From Enoplolaimus lenunculus (lineage: Eukaryota; Nematoda; Enoplea; Enoplida; Thoracostomopsidae), in NCBI GenBank assembly GCA_030248215.1, contig JASANG010001091.1:62501-126500 (forward strand): a DNA stretch of 64,000 nucleotides. Direction: 5' to 3'. The position numbers and the translations under genes were made by a program. Positions 25,701 to 35,853 of this stretch are shown in pieces; within the stretch, counting starts at the first letter, position 1, and each line of letters begins with the position of its first letter. The notes below the pieces were generated by a model. The model was not told the DNA's origin and did no database searches. It saw nothing but the letters and a program-made list of their open reading frames with translations.

Positions 25701-28700
25701 CGGAATGGGGCGAGCCCTTACTGCTCAACAGTCATTATCAGTGGTGATTCCCCACACTTCGAGGACAGTGATGCTGATTCTGAAATTGTCCGAAATCAGT
25801 AATCAGTTCAATTCTATAACACCAGTTACATCGCCGAGCAACATTTTCAATTTCGGAAACTCCGGTGACTATGTTTGCGCAATGTTTCAACCAACTGCTG
25901 CTCTGTCGTCTACTGGATGGTGAGTTTTAACCCTTTCGCTCATAGAGTATGCTATGAGCAACTAAATACAAATGTATACGAGCAATACTTACACTGTGAG
26001 CAGTGTCTAACGATTGTAACGTATATGTGTAGTGTAAAATCTCCACAAGACGTGAGAACACCCTCGCGCTCGAGCGTCAAGCTCCTATAGCTCGGTGGTC
26101 TTCACAAACGCCTCCCACCCGTAAGACTGGGGTTCGAATCTTCACTTGAAATTGGATTTCATATGAAATTGAAAATATTCATGTGAGAAGGGGTTAATTA
26201 ATTTATATATAAATACATTGTACATACGTATGTATACTTACGTACGGATGTCTTTTAGCGCTAAAATGGTAACGTTTTCGCAAAACCTCAGTATAACTGA
26301 CGTACGTATATATCTTGCAGGTACGTTGGACGTACTTTGAAGATGACAAAGAATGGCGACGTTCGAATTAATTTTCTTGAACGATTTGACGGTTCTCTGC
26401 GGTTACAATACAAATTGCCGGCGCGTCCGGACATCTACACAGTCCCGATCGAAGACGTTATTGCCGTGATTACAACGTCTCTATCAACCTCAAAACAGCG
26501 GCATGTCGACCTCGAGCTCACCCAAGAAGCAGCGCAGAGTTGGATCAATATTTCAAATGTCGATTTATGAACGTAGGAATCGTGTTAAAGGCAATTCAAG
26601 AAATGAGTGACAAATGCACTGTCTTGACAGAAAAACGTCTTAAAATTTCAGCAGTCAAATGAGCGAGAAATTTAAAATTACATTTGTTAAAGCCTTGTAA
26701 ATACTTACTTACGCTTGTTAAAGATTGGCAGCTTTTAGGAATTATTTTGCGCTTATGTTACGATTTTAGTGGTTATCGCGGTACGTGAGTATATACTTGG
26801 AAATTGAACTTCTGAAATTTTCAAATTATAAACTTTAAAGATTAGAAAACACTTGGAAATGTGTGCGAAATACCAGTATAAATGTAAATCATACATGGAA
26901 ATTTGCATTATTTGACATGTTTTACAGTTTTTATACGTAATGGTTTAGTTGTTATTCCAATGAAGTTGACGTTTATTATCTGATACTGTCCGACATTACT
27001 GAACAACGCGGAGAATTTATATTTTTTGAAAACAGAGTAAAAAAATCGACCTGTTGCTAGTAAACATAATAACAAACATCACATAAACTAGACTTCCGAT
27101 TCCGGTACAGTTCCGGTGTTTTTCCTAACAAACCACCGAAGTATTAGGGCCGCGATACCATCTTATGAATACCTTTGCACAATTCTATTTAACACCATAA
27201 ACTCAAGTCTGTAACTGCAACGCCTAGCGCAACATTTTAGTTTCGGTTTCAAAACTAATCCCGATTGAAAGTTTCCTTCACTGTTAGCTATTTGCTCTGC
27301 GGTGCAATTCCCTACGTAACCTACTATTAGACCTCGACCTTCATACAAGTTAATCACGCGTAAGTAATTAGGCAGGCGCATAGCATTATGCAAAACAGAA
27401 GGAGAGTTCAGCATGGCACAACCGTATCAACCAAAACGGTAACAAAAGGCGTGTTTCATTTATTCAAACTGTTTCAGTCTCGTGTAAGTTTGCTTAATTA
27501 GGAAATGTAATAGAATGTGCAAATATATTTTAGTTTCAAATATATGTCTGTGTTGATTCAAATAACTTTAAACTTTTAATTTTGGTATTTAGAATACAAG
27601 ACTAACAAAATTTTGAAGTAATATTGAAGTTTAGATACGTGAAGTTCGAAATCCGTAGATTTCACTGAATTAAGTTTAAGTTTTTATGTTATTTGTCACC
27701 ATGAAGGTTTTCCCACGTAGATGGCTGTCCCAGGAGATAATCTTTAGGCTGACTAATTTTAACATTTTATTACATGTTCAGTTTGAATAGATTTCAATGG
27801 GTCCTGCGCGTTTTTCTCTATTATTCGCCCCGACGACACTCCCCTGGGACAGCCACCTACGTGGTGTTCCATGGCGGTTATAACTACTGTTGCCTTTATA
27901 TTCATTGACATTCTTTTGACAAACCAACCTTGTGCATCCTTTTCAGCTGTGATGTCAATGCCGTAATGGAATGATTCTAAGACTTTGGCACAAATTTGTT
28001 CGCATTGCACTACAACACGTTGCGCTTCTGCCAGTTGAACACCGTGACCAGCTTTCGAAGCTCCAGGAATTGGCTTGAAACACAAATAAAACAGACTGTT
28101 ATTATTAAACGAAAACAAACTTAAATAGAAAACCGTTCAGTTCAATCCGAATTCGACTGAAATCAACGGTCTAGAACAGATCATAGTAAGCGCCAAAAAC
28201 GAAACGCTAAATCAAAAGCTAAATGTTTGTTGCATACTAGCCAGTGGTATCTTCATTCAATCTCGTCAGAAAACAACCTGTAACGTCACTAACCAAAATT
28301 TTCTTCGAGTCTTTACTTGTATACGAAATCAAAACAACAAACATCAACCGAAGTAGTTTTGGTCTGAGTGTAAGCAATGCCAAACACTCTGCATCCTAAA
28401 ATGATAACAAAGGATACATCAGTTAAGCACCTCACTTCGCAAGTGCCACAAGTTACCGGGAAGCGCCCAATTTTCGCGTACACCATAATCAAATCATCTT
28501 AACGAGTTTACTATGAACTCGACATTTTCAAGCTGAAATCTGTTTACAGAACTACCTCAAGCTTTGAAGGGAGTTTTTTTGTATTACCAACTGAAAACGT
28601 TTTTACAAACCATACAAACCAATAGAAGAAAATTATCAAGTCAGAGTTTGACTATTAAACAAGTCTCCTGCTCCGTCCTTGCTTATACCGTAATCAGTAT

Positions 28701-31700
28701 AGCCGCATTATATACATAGAAGCGATCAAAAAAATGCTGTCACGGTCGCACAATATGAATGTGTTCAACTTGCCGATACATTAAGTATACTCTTAACTTA
28801 TGAACTAAAATACCAATCTCTTAACCATGATAATAATAATGACCAAACCAGAAAAAATGCCGTTGCAATGCACACTTTAAAATCGTTAAGCTCAGCGATC
28901 ACGTTAACAGTACAAAACAACTAAAATTCAAACTGAATCAGTTTTTCAAAAAATAAAAGAATCAGAACAGTTAAATTACATATCAGGATTTCAAAAATAA
29001 TTTTTGACAAATTACATAGTTTCACATGACAGAAATACTCTACAAATATTGTTGACTAGCAAGAACACTACTTGCTTTCGTTTTTCTGTCTCAACTAACT
29101 TTTTTCACTTCTTCATTCTTTTCAACACCACATTTTTCAGCTGCTGCCTGCGCCAACAAAAAAGTAAAGCATAATGAGGACTAGCAGGTACTTTATAATA
29201 CGCACCGCATATAAGCCCATGAAATGTTGATTATATTATGGGGAGTCACACAGTCCCAGCAACTACGCACTTTCTGGTGTACCGAATTAAAATTTAAACA
29301 TATCCGCTGTACAAAAACGGCATTAAAATTCCAATTAATCTCAACATAATTAAAAACAGTTGACAGCAAACCACGCTTAAACAACGTCCAACAACAATAA
29401 AGCGCCATTCTTAGTACCTAGATAAAAACCTATTACTGTAGGTCAGGTCATAGACAAGATCTATAATATGAACACTGTTTTGAAGTAAATTCCAACATAA
29501 ATCGATTACGACAGCATAAATAACAAAACGTTAAAACGCATTTTTTCGCCTTGTCAATTCCAAAAGATGTCATCAAAAAATCTTATTCGCATCCAATTTG
29601 CTTAACCAGGTTTAAAAATACAATGTAACATTACAGCTACATGCAAGTAATAGTTACTAATAAAAATCGACCAACACACTTTAAGTCGCTGGTTAATTTC
29701 TTCTTCAACTTCGCGCAACATCCCGATAATTCGAAGTTCTGTAATATTAGTTTCCAACGATATCCCATAATTTGACGATTGAAAATCTTCCTAAAACAAA
29801 AATTTTTTCGCATTACCAAATTTAGCTGTTTTCGTTCTATAATTCAACAAATGATGATGCTCGCAGGTCCGACTAGCAATTGGTTGATACCCAAATATTA
29901 TATGCTACGCATTAATAATTCGTCTAAAATTTACACGACATGCGGTTTTCAAAAGAACTTTGTTTTCAATCAATGTTGAAAAAAGTTCGGTGTACATACT
30001 GAGGTTTGAGCATAGTTACAGCGAAAATTACTTCATTCTGAATCAGCCCACAATCTGCGGCTATGCTCAGCAAGTCACTTCAAAAAACTCTGTGTGGTGT
30101 AAATTGAAATAGCCAGCAACTGAATATAACCAAGAAGGCTATTTAAAATCAAAAGTTTTATTAATATTGAATATTACATCTTCCCAAACACCAGCTTTCT
30201 GTACAATATCGCGTGTAACGCTAATCAGTCGGAGCATTGCGATAACAAATCCTTTCAAAACTGTATCAGCAATCGTATATGGATCGTGTAGATATAAACA
30301 AATAAACGACGTTTGAGCAAGCGAATGTCCATCTATCCACGTTACCTAAACGATTATTAAATAACACAGTAAACTTTAAACAGAGTGAAACCAGATATCC
30401 GGCTTCGATTCCGTTGAAGTGCACAATAGACTGTGTTGTTCTGACTACGTCATTTTCATCACCAAAACCTGCGAAAACAGAACCACTTACTAAAACCGTC
30501 GAAAGCACGGTTCCTGTACTATTTGACCTTACGCTTAGGTTTATACTTAAGAACAAGATTACCTATGCCGAAACATAAGACCACGCATTTGGTTAAGTCT
30601 TTACCTTTGCAAAGACTAAACCTAAACCTATGCCATAACCCAAAAAGCGGGGTCTTGTACAAAAGCCAAATTGTTCACGATTATTCCGACCTTATTAGCC
30701 ACTGCAGTCGCAATGACTTGACTATCACTATTAGATAAATTGTACTGTTGCATACAATTATTTTTTGACGAACAAAATGTGACAATCGAGTTACACAAGC
30801 AACGAATTTTATTAAAACCATTACAGCTCAGAAATGCATGCGACTGGTGTAGAACCGGCTATTCGAAATATGTACAAGTTGTTGTATGCCTACCTAGCTA
30901 GCATGCCTACCTAGCTAGCTAATAGACATTAGAAAGCACACCGTTTGACTTACATAACACGCCAATATTGAGTCAAATATTGTCAACAGTTCCGCGCTTG
31001 TAAAATCTGACGTTTTGATTAGCCTGTCCTAAAAATACAAATACATAATAAAGCATAAAACGAGCGTTTTCATTATGTTTATATATCAAGCTAGGCAAAT
31101 CTGTTATCGGGATTCATTTGTGGAGTATCAGCAGGTTGAGGTGGGGGAAAACATCCGAGACAAAAACCAAAGCAGTTAAATTTTACAATTTTCTAATTTT
31201 TCAATCTTAGCAAATTTTTTGTATTTTTACCAAATTTTTTGCTTAAATTTGTTATTTCGAAATTTAGATGTGGCGCTAGGTCATGTTTTTATCTTTCAGT
31301 TTTCATAAGCATAATTTCCAACCAGAGGGGGAGACTACTTTTCGAGTATCGTGTTCAACGTGAGGGGCGTTCGCCCAGTAAGAACTTTTGCTTTGGCCAT
31401 GTGGCGAGACCCCCACTTCTTCACTAGCGAAAATCTGAACTTACAACATTGATCTTTTCCTAACTGGCCGTCAACCGTCAACCATTTGGCGCGGTATACT
31501 TACACTGAGTGCTTCATTTAAACTTTGAACAGTTGCGTCCATCATTCCAGCGTCCATTTTTGGATCCATTAACTCAATTGCAGACATGGCATCATAGAGT
31601 GAAAAGCTAAACACTCACAATATTATGCATTCCAATTTAAACCATTTGCTCCAGCGAGAATGAAGCCTTTTGTAACGTAACACTGCTATTTAGTTCAATC

Positions 31701-33074
31701 CAATTAAGTTAGATTGAATCGAAAGTCAATAGTCAACTGCAGTGTGCGTTGGTTGTAGACAATATCTCTTTCACAAAAGTTATATTGCAGTAGTTGTGAA
31801 CAATAACGAGTTTTAATAGAGATGTCCTGGCGCCGGTACCATGGATAGTAACCGAAAAACAATGCCCGTGGCACAATTTAGCCAGAATCCAAACACACCA
31901 CAGGATGTTCAATTACATTGCCACAGGCGAAATCTCGCGTGACGCGATATGGCAAATAACAAAGGCATTAACACTAACTTCACAATATGGGAGTATCAAC
32001 AAAATGTCACGTGACGCATTCTGATAAAAACAGTACCGTACTTCCAGGGGTACCTGCTTACGCAAAATTTACATAAAATTTGAAGTTTAATTGTATTTTG
32101 CTGGCTCCGGCCCCGGGAAATCTCTAAAGTGTATATAGTGGGGACAGTAGCCAAAGTAATGAAATATTTAAATTGAAACCACTCAGACATATAATTTTTA
32201 GAACGACCCAAAATATACAAGGTAGAAATAACAAAGCATCTTTCGCGGACAAAATCTGCGTAAAATGACAAGAATTCAAACTTACTTTTCATCATAAATC
32301 AGCTCACCCATCTCCAAATCTAAAATATCAGTGAAAAAAATCAATTACTCCAGCCTAATTTACAAAAAAACGTTAGTTGTTCAAATTCCGCTGAAACCAG
32401 AAATACCGGGATCGACATGTTTTTAATTTTACCTGAGAACTGGAACCGGATAGAAACTTATTTTTTACCGCAATCGGATATTAATCTATTCTAGCATCTT
32501 GTTTTGTGCGCTGTATATATTTAATGGATGAAATTAATTTTGAGCTTGGAATTTTCAATCTGCTCCAGTGTCAAAATGTTAGCTTTTTTTACTTGCCCGG
32601 AAATACAGTTGCAGTAAACTGTCTCAAGAATTTCAACACGTCAATTAGAGACCACATCCGCCAAATATCCTGTAGATTGATACAGGATACAGATGTCAAT
32701 CTTTTCCATATAGTAACCGAGAACGAAATATCCGGACGATCCTTACAGAAATATACGACTGTCCGACAGTTAACGTTACAAAATTTAGATGTACGCAAAA
32801 CTTTACAATGGGGGCAGTATGAATGACTCGATAAATTAAGCGTTGCATCTTACACAGAAAACAAAGCACAACAGATAAGGGTATACATGGGGAGCTGATA
32901 TCTTGGCTACGCCGTGGACAACTGAGATGTATTCAAAGGAACCAGACCACAAAGACAGTTGTAGAATTGAACTCCAGTCTCACCGTATAACCAACAAAAA
33001 TTACCTTCTGCAGCCGAAATAAATTCTTTTGTAATCTCATCCCAAGTATGATTTTCCGGCCGATCGAGTTCCAT
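10757..33074 (-). CDS. NAA35: N-alpha-acetyltransferase 35, NatC auxiliary subunit (Mak10)
   Basis: Non-catalytic scaffold of NatC, which acetylates N-termini such as Met-Leu and Met-Ile at ribosomes. Twenty exons keep one frame for 2,205 nt (734 aa; human is 725): 33005..33074, 32286..32319, 31504..31606, 30954..31028, 30178..30345, 29680..29790, 29100..29147, 28294..28395, 27929..28073, 16510..16694, 15819..15881, 15212..15297, 14481..14646, 13706..13884, 13333..13418, 12826..12947, 12360..12517, 11824..11932, 11278..11358, 10757..10870. Family landmarks in order: AMSAIELMDPKMDAGM, TWIDGHSLAQT, YGISLETNITELR, RKLLPPTFPR, GHNCARQRERLG, LELYSVHEY, a lysine-rich patch, RYEQRMAPF, MRLLGSGHKKE. 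The ATG at 33074 follows an in-frame TAA. Least certain: the exon 7 call, the exon 8 donor (28294 or 28317), and the last exon, chosen because FEFSYDS..YFVMIRF resembles the family C-terminus. Confidence 0.95.
16917..17112 (+). mobile_element. MITE family J, copy 1
   Basis: About 196 bp with inverted ends: CACACGTAGTTGGCTGTCAC near the left, CCTGGGATAACCATCTATGTG and GGTTATAACTACT on the right. It matches the reverse complement of 27693-27888 along its whole length, including the interior GAAAAACGC(T/G)C(G)GGACC and TTTTAAAATTAGTCA. It lies about 220 nt upstream of the NAA35 exon 10 acceptor. Confidence 0.75.
17330..18103. repeat. Degenerate CCTAAGCC minisatellite
   Basis: Loose tandem units of about 35-60 bp built on the pattern GCATAAGCCTAAGCCTTAAGCATT, with CTACCTCTGCATAAG recurring. 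Drift is strong and units vary in length. The right end is interrupted by element E1 at 18104, whose target duplication GCCTA comes from the repeat itself. Confidence 0.7.
18104..18645. mobile_element. Non-autonomous element E1 with GC-homopolymer arms, 5-bp TSD
   Basis: Inverted termini CTGGCTTCTCCACAGC and GCTGTGGAGAATCCAG, flanked by a perfect 5-bp duplication GCCTA (18099-18103 and 18646-18650). Terminal arms are extremely G/C-run-rich (CCGGGGGGCCCC, CCCCCCGG). The centre is AT-rich and contains a palindrome near 18435-18462 (GACTAATATA ... TATTAATCAC). The second copy at 48472-49267 shares arms and centre but is longer. No coding capacity was seen; I do not recognise the superfamily. Confidence 0.85.
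18646..18835. repeat. Minisatellite, right part split by E1
   Basis: Continuation of the CCTAAGCC/CATTA... tandem pattern after E1 (for example CCTTAAGCATTAACC, GCATAAGCCTTCGCCTTC). The repeat array therefore predates the E1 insertion. Confidence 0.65.
19875..20100. repeat. Tandem duplication, 113-bp period
   Basis: Two copies of a 113-bp unit starting CTGGCT(T/C)GTTTTTCTGAAA at 19875 and 19988, with few mismatches. A simple local duplication in the NAA35 intron. Confidence 0.85.
21590..21965. repeat. CCTAAGCCTTAAACCATTGGGGTC minisatellite
   Basis: About eight tandem units of roughly 40-45 bp. The pattern is CCTAAGCCTTAAACCATT, then GGGGTCCTA, then CCCTACATAAG. It is better preserved than the array at 17330 and clearly related to it. 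Confidence 0.8.
21987..22135. repeat. TTAGGC-family MITE (family F), short copy
   Basis: Left end CCAATGTTACTTTGGGGACC and right end CCCCTAAAAGTAACATAGG are inverted copies. The core is short, with TAAGCCGAAGAG in place of a clean hexamer array. Confidence 0.65.
23169..23550. repeat. CCGG-rich inverted-repeat element
   Basis: GGATCGACCGGGTATCCGG on the left pairs with the inverted CCGGAATCCGGC ... GGTCGATCCCGG on the right. GTATC(C/T)G-type text repeats through the arms. Similar CCGGTATCCGG text near 16015-16075, 32400-32460 and 46330-46390 indicates a dispersed family. No TSD is clear. Confidence 0.55.
25209..25265. repeat. Terminus of a CAGGGTGCAACCGGAA-type element
   Basis: CAGGGTGCAACCGGAATTCC followed by GATTCCGATT/AATCGGAATCGG. 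The start resembles the hAT-type MITE ends at 53287 and 57915. The body is most like the GGAATCGG-rich stretch at 61145-61530. The matching other end was not found. Confidence 0.4.
25515..26570 (+). pseudogene. Fossil pogo-like (CENP-B-type) transposase, internally deleted
   Basis: Pieces in different frames resemble parts of a pogo/Tigger-like DNA transposase. They are an N-terminal IARGALQNTFK segment (frame of 25515) and a CENP-B-type helix-turn-helix piece AEENKIVECIVIASEWGEPL (from about 25659, shifted frame, stop near 25745). An acidic SPHFEDSDADSEIV piece follows in another frame, then GDYVCAMF joined through a GT-AG intron (25920..26320) to WYVGRTLKM..VRINFLERF..RPDIYTVPIEDVI, ending at TGA 26570. 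The central DDE catalytic domain is absent. At least three frame changes are visible. The intron encloses MITE P3. Identification is by recalled family patterns, not a search. Confidence 0.5.
25931..26193 (+). mobile_element. piggyBac-type MITE with tRNA-Gly-like head, copy P3
   Basis: TTAA flanks at 25927-25930 and 26194-26197, with termini CCCTTTCGCTCAT ... ATGTGAGAAGGGG. The tRNA-like block is present but decayed: TAGCTCGGTGG for box A, CGCCTCCCACCCG around the anticodon, GGGTTCGAATC for box B. Shares the CACAAGACGTGAGA and GGCTCGAGCGTCAAGCTCC-type text with P1 and P2. Confidence 0.8.
27693..27888 (-). mobile_element. MITE family J, copy 2 (inverted relative to copy 1)
   Basis: Also about 196 bp. 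Long imperfect inverted ends: CCCACGTAGATGGCTGTCCC on the left against GGGACAGCCACCTACGTGG on the right, finishing CGGTTATAACTACT. It lies 40 nt downstream of the NAA35 exon 9 donor, in the opposite orientation to the copy near the other end of the same intron. Confidence 0.8.
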
Positions 33075-33394
33075 TGATTTTGTAGTCTGGCCAAGTCCAC
33101 AACACGATTTGAAACTTGTGCCTTCAATTGCGATAGCGTTCTGTCTAAAGCAACATAAACCTATATTGTCAGTGTGTTATACCCTGCGGATCAACTACAA
33201 CAAACTGGTCCGTAATAAAACAAAAGATAAACCATGGCCCTATCACATGTCCTTTGGAGACACGAAATATAACCTCTTAAAGTTTAGCAATTTTTAAATT
33301 TGTCGTGCGTTATTTTCATGCAATTTTCTACAAATGTACTTTTAATATTTTTCAGTAATATACACAATTATTCTAATACAATATCAAACAACAC

Positions 33395-34475
33395 GACCCA
33401 TGTAAAGATCAGGGCTGAGCGTTTTTGTGTGGAACTAGAATAGAATAAGCTTAAGGGCTTTGGCTTAAGGATTAGGAATAAACTTATTTGTACGCTTGGG
33501 CTTAGGCTTAGTAATAAGCTTACCAGTCGTAGTGGGACCACATTTATTGAGCGGAGCTGGAACACACGTAAGCAATTAAGGTAATATGCAAATTAGTTAT
33601 TAGCTAACTATTCATTTATCGGTTTTGGAGGTTTGTAAGCAATTTCCTCAGATTCCTCGCACCTAAAAACCCTTCAGCCACCCTAATAATTTTAGGAATA
33701 ATTTAAAAAGTCCTATTTTTGTCTTGTCAATTAAGCTAATATGCAAATTAGCTAGCTATTCAATTATCGGTTTTGGAGGTTTTTAAACAATTTATTCAGA
33801 TTCCTCGCACCCAAAAACCGTCAGTAAACCCTAATAATTATTGAAATTATTTAAAAAGTCCTAGTTTTGTCTTGTCAATTAAGCTAATTGCAAATTAGCT
33901 AACTATTCAATCATCGGTTTTGGATGTTTGTAAACTATTTATTCAAATTCCTCGCACCTAAAAACTCTTTAGTGCTTAAATTATATTGCTTTCAACCTTA
34001 ATAATTAGTGAAATATTGTAAAAAGTCCTAATTTAGGCTTATAAACTATGCTAATATGCAAATTTTCTAATAGGTAACTGTTCAATTATCAGTTTTGGAC
34101 GTTTGCAAACAGTCTACGCAGATTCCTCGCGCCCAAAAACCATTTAATGCTAAAATTAGATTGCTTGTAACTGTAATTATTGAAATATTGTCGAAAGTCC
34201 TAATTCAGGCTTAATTAATTATGCAAATTAGCCTGTAACTAATAAACGGCTTAAAATTTTAAAATCCCAATGCGAGGTTAACACCCCAGGATAATTGGCT
34301 TTCAAACAAAAAAGTTTATCAAAATCGGTTCAGCTGTTCCTGAGATTCTTTTCGGACGGACATCCACCTTTCGACCCCCAAGTACAAAACATAAAACGCT
34401 TCGCGAAACTCCAAGCTTCGTTCGGAGTTTCGCTTCGCTCAATAATACTGTTTCGCCCCTGTTCTTAACATTGGC
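33395..34475. repeat. Possible family F element expanded by a satellite
   Basis: The left boundary GACCCATGTAAAGATCAGGGC and right boundary CCCCTGTTCTTAACATTGGCC match family F termini. CTTAGG hexamers occur at about 33450-33520. The interior is enlarged by the 150-165 bp tandem repeat. It may instead be two half-elements around an unrelated satellite. Confidence 0.4.
33575..34235. repeat. Tandem repeat, about 150-165 bp unit, 4+ copies
   Basis: Unit landmarks GCTAATATGCAAATTAGCT, ATCGGTTTTGGAGGTTT, CAGATTCCTCGCACC and AAAAAGTCCTA recur near 33580, 33735, 33883, 34050 and 34210. Each unit carries a short AGCTAATATGCAAATTAGCT palindrome. It lies upstream of the NAA35 start codon (33074), between NAA35 and the URB2 3' end. 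Confidence 0.85.
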
Positions 34476-35324
34476 CAGCGACGCCGAGCGGCGACTAATG
34501 GCATTAAATTTATTGAAAGCTATACAAGCCACAATGAGTCTGATTCAAATTCAAACGCCCACTGTTTGCGGAACATTAATACGACACTAAGTTAGCTCAA
34601 AATTTTATTTCACAAACAGAAAAACAATAAAATTTACAAAAAACAAAAACATAACGAAACAATACGATTAATTATCAAGACACCCGTACACGCACACGGC
34701 AGACTCGATCCAAAAAATACATTAAAAGAAATAATTTTGCTAACCGCAAGTGTGAAAGGCAGTTGAAGCTACGCCTCATAAAAAACTTTGTTCTCATTTA
34801 CAATAACCTTATTCCTTATTAATTGAAACTGGCGCAAAACATCCTTAACCCATAAACAATAAAACCTCGGCACACAATCTATTAATACACACCGTATAAG
34901 TTACACTAAAAGTCGATGTTAACGCTTTGAGCAAGAGTAAGCAATTTACCAACAATTGCGTAGTACAAAATGTATTAGCACGCGTTGCGTTTTACCTTGA
35001 CAGCCCTGACACCACCATGTTTGGGGGGAGTGGATCTTGCTTGCTGTATAGAAGTTAAAGTATAAGTGTGCAGCAATGGATTCAGTAAACCCAGCATGCG
35101 TAGAAGAATGGGCAAACATGATCCCCTCAAAATTATGGTGCGGAAAGCCAAAACACAACGCGCGATGGTATTTGTAATGCACACAATTTACTCTGCAGCG
35201 TACTCTTATAGAGTTATTGCCCACCCTTTGTAAAACATAAATAGTTACGCAAGTAGCAACGAGCCCTGACACATTGTAAAACAAAGTTGAGTGTAACGGC
35301 CCATGCTAACAATAGAGGCCTGCT
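34476..35324. other. Intergenic between URB2 and NAA35
   Basis: Short minus-strand ORFs only, none with a family match or credible splice signals. Nothing else recognised. Confidence 0.4.
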
Positions 35325-35755
35325 CAATACCCACAAAATAATTTGTCTTGTATTCAAGAAATATTGTCTGAAATTTAAGACAAGGAGGTCTTGATACAGA
35401 CTCCAGACATATACGTCTAAGACAAATATGTCTGAAATCAAAAACAGAGATTTGCCATTGAAACCGACTCGGGAAAAGCTCAACCCATTTACAATTTAAG
35501 ATACGTCCAAGACGTAAACTTATGTTGGTGGGAGCCTGAGCTCAACCCCGAAATATCTTTGAAATTCGATTTATTTATATGCCCTTAAAGAATATAAACG
35601 GAGCAACTTTTTCTGCATACATAAAAATCAGAATGTTTTAATTATTACAGACACAAATTTCTGAGCTGTTCAAGGCTATTAATGTCTGAAATACAAGACA
35701 TTGATGTCTTGAAAATTTAAGAAAGCAAAAGTCTTGAAATTTCAAGACAATATTT
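35325..35755. repeat. Cluster of TGTCTTGAAATTTCAAGACA-type palindromes
   Basis: GTCTTG, TGTCTGAAAT and their complements CAAGAC, ATTTAAGACA repeat at least ten times in both orientations. Examples are AAATTTAAGACAAGGAGGTC and GTCTTGAAATTTCAAGAC near 35731. It looks like a fold-back element. It ends about 100 bp past the URB2 stop codon, so it may lie in the 3' UTR. Confidence 0.65.
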
Positions 35756-35853
35756 ATGTTTTTGCGCAGGCTGAAGCTTAGTGCGCAAGTATAATTAACC
35801 TGGTACAGCATAAAAAAATTTCTTGCCGCTGCGCTTACGTTACACCGCCGTGC

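Larger units (their letters stand above)
16695..27928. other. NAA35 intron 9, 11.2 kb, transposon-filled
   Basis: The flanking exons join directly (…EKDAQ / DDYSKVPGFIPG…RKLLPPTFPR), so no coding exon is missing inside. It is far longer than every other NAA35 intron (roughly 100-1,300 nt). It contains an inverted pair of family J MITEs near its two ends, three minisatellite stretches, element E1, a family F MITE, a CCGG-rich inverted-repeat element, a pogo-like transposase fossil and piggyBac-type MITE P3. Stretches 20100-21590, 22136-23168 and 23550-25208 show nothing further recognisable. Confidence 0.85.

Noticed and set aside
27759-28118. 119-codon ORF as a complete exon
   Set aside because: Only 27929-28073 matches NAA35; the rest reads into the family J MITE past a GTTGGT donor.
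33395-34475. CRISPR-like array
   Set aside because: The repeats are long contiguous tandem units with no regular spacers, in an animal genome.
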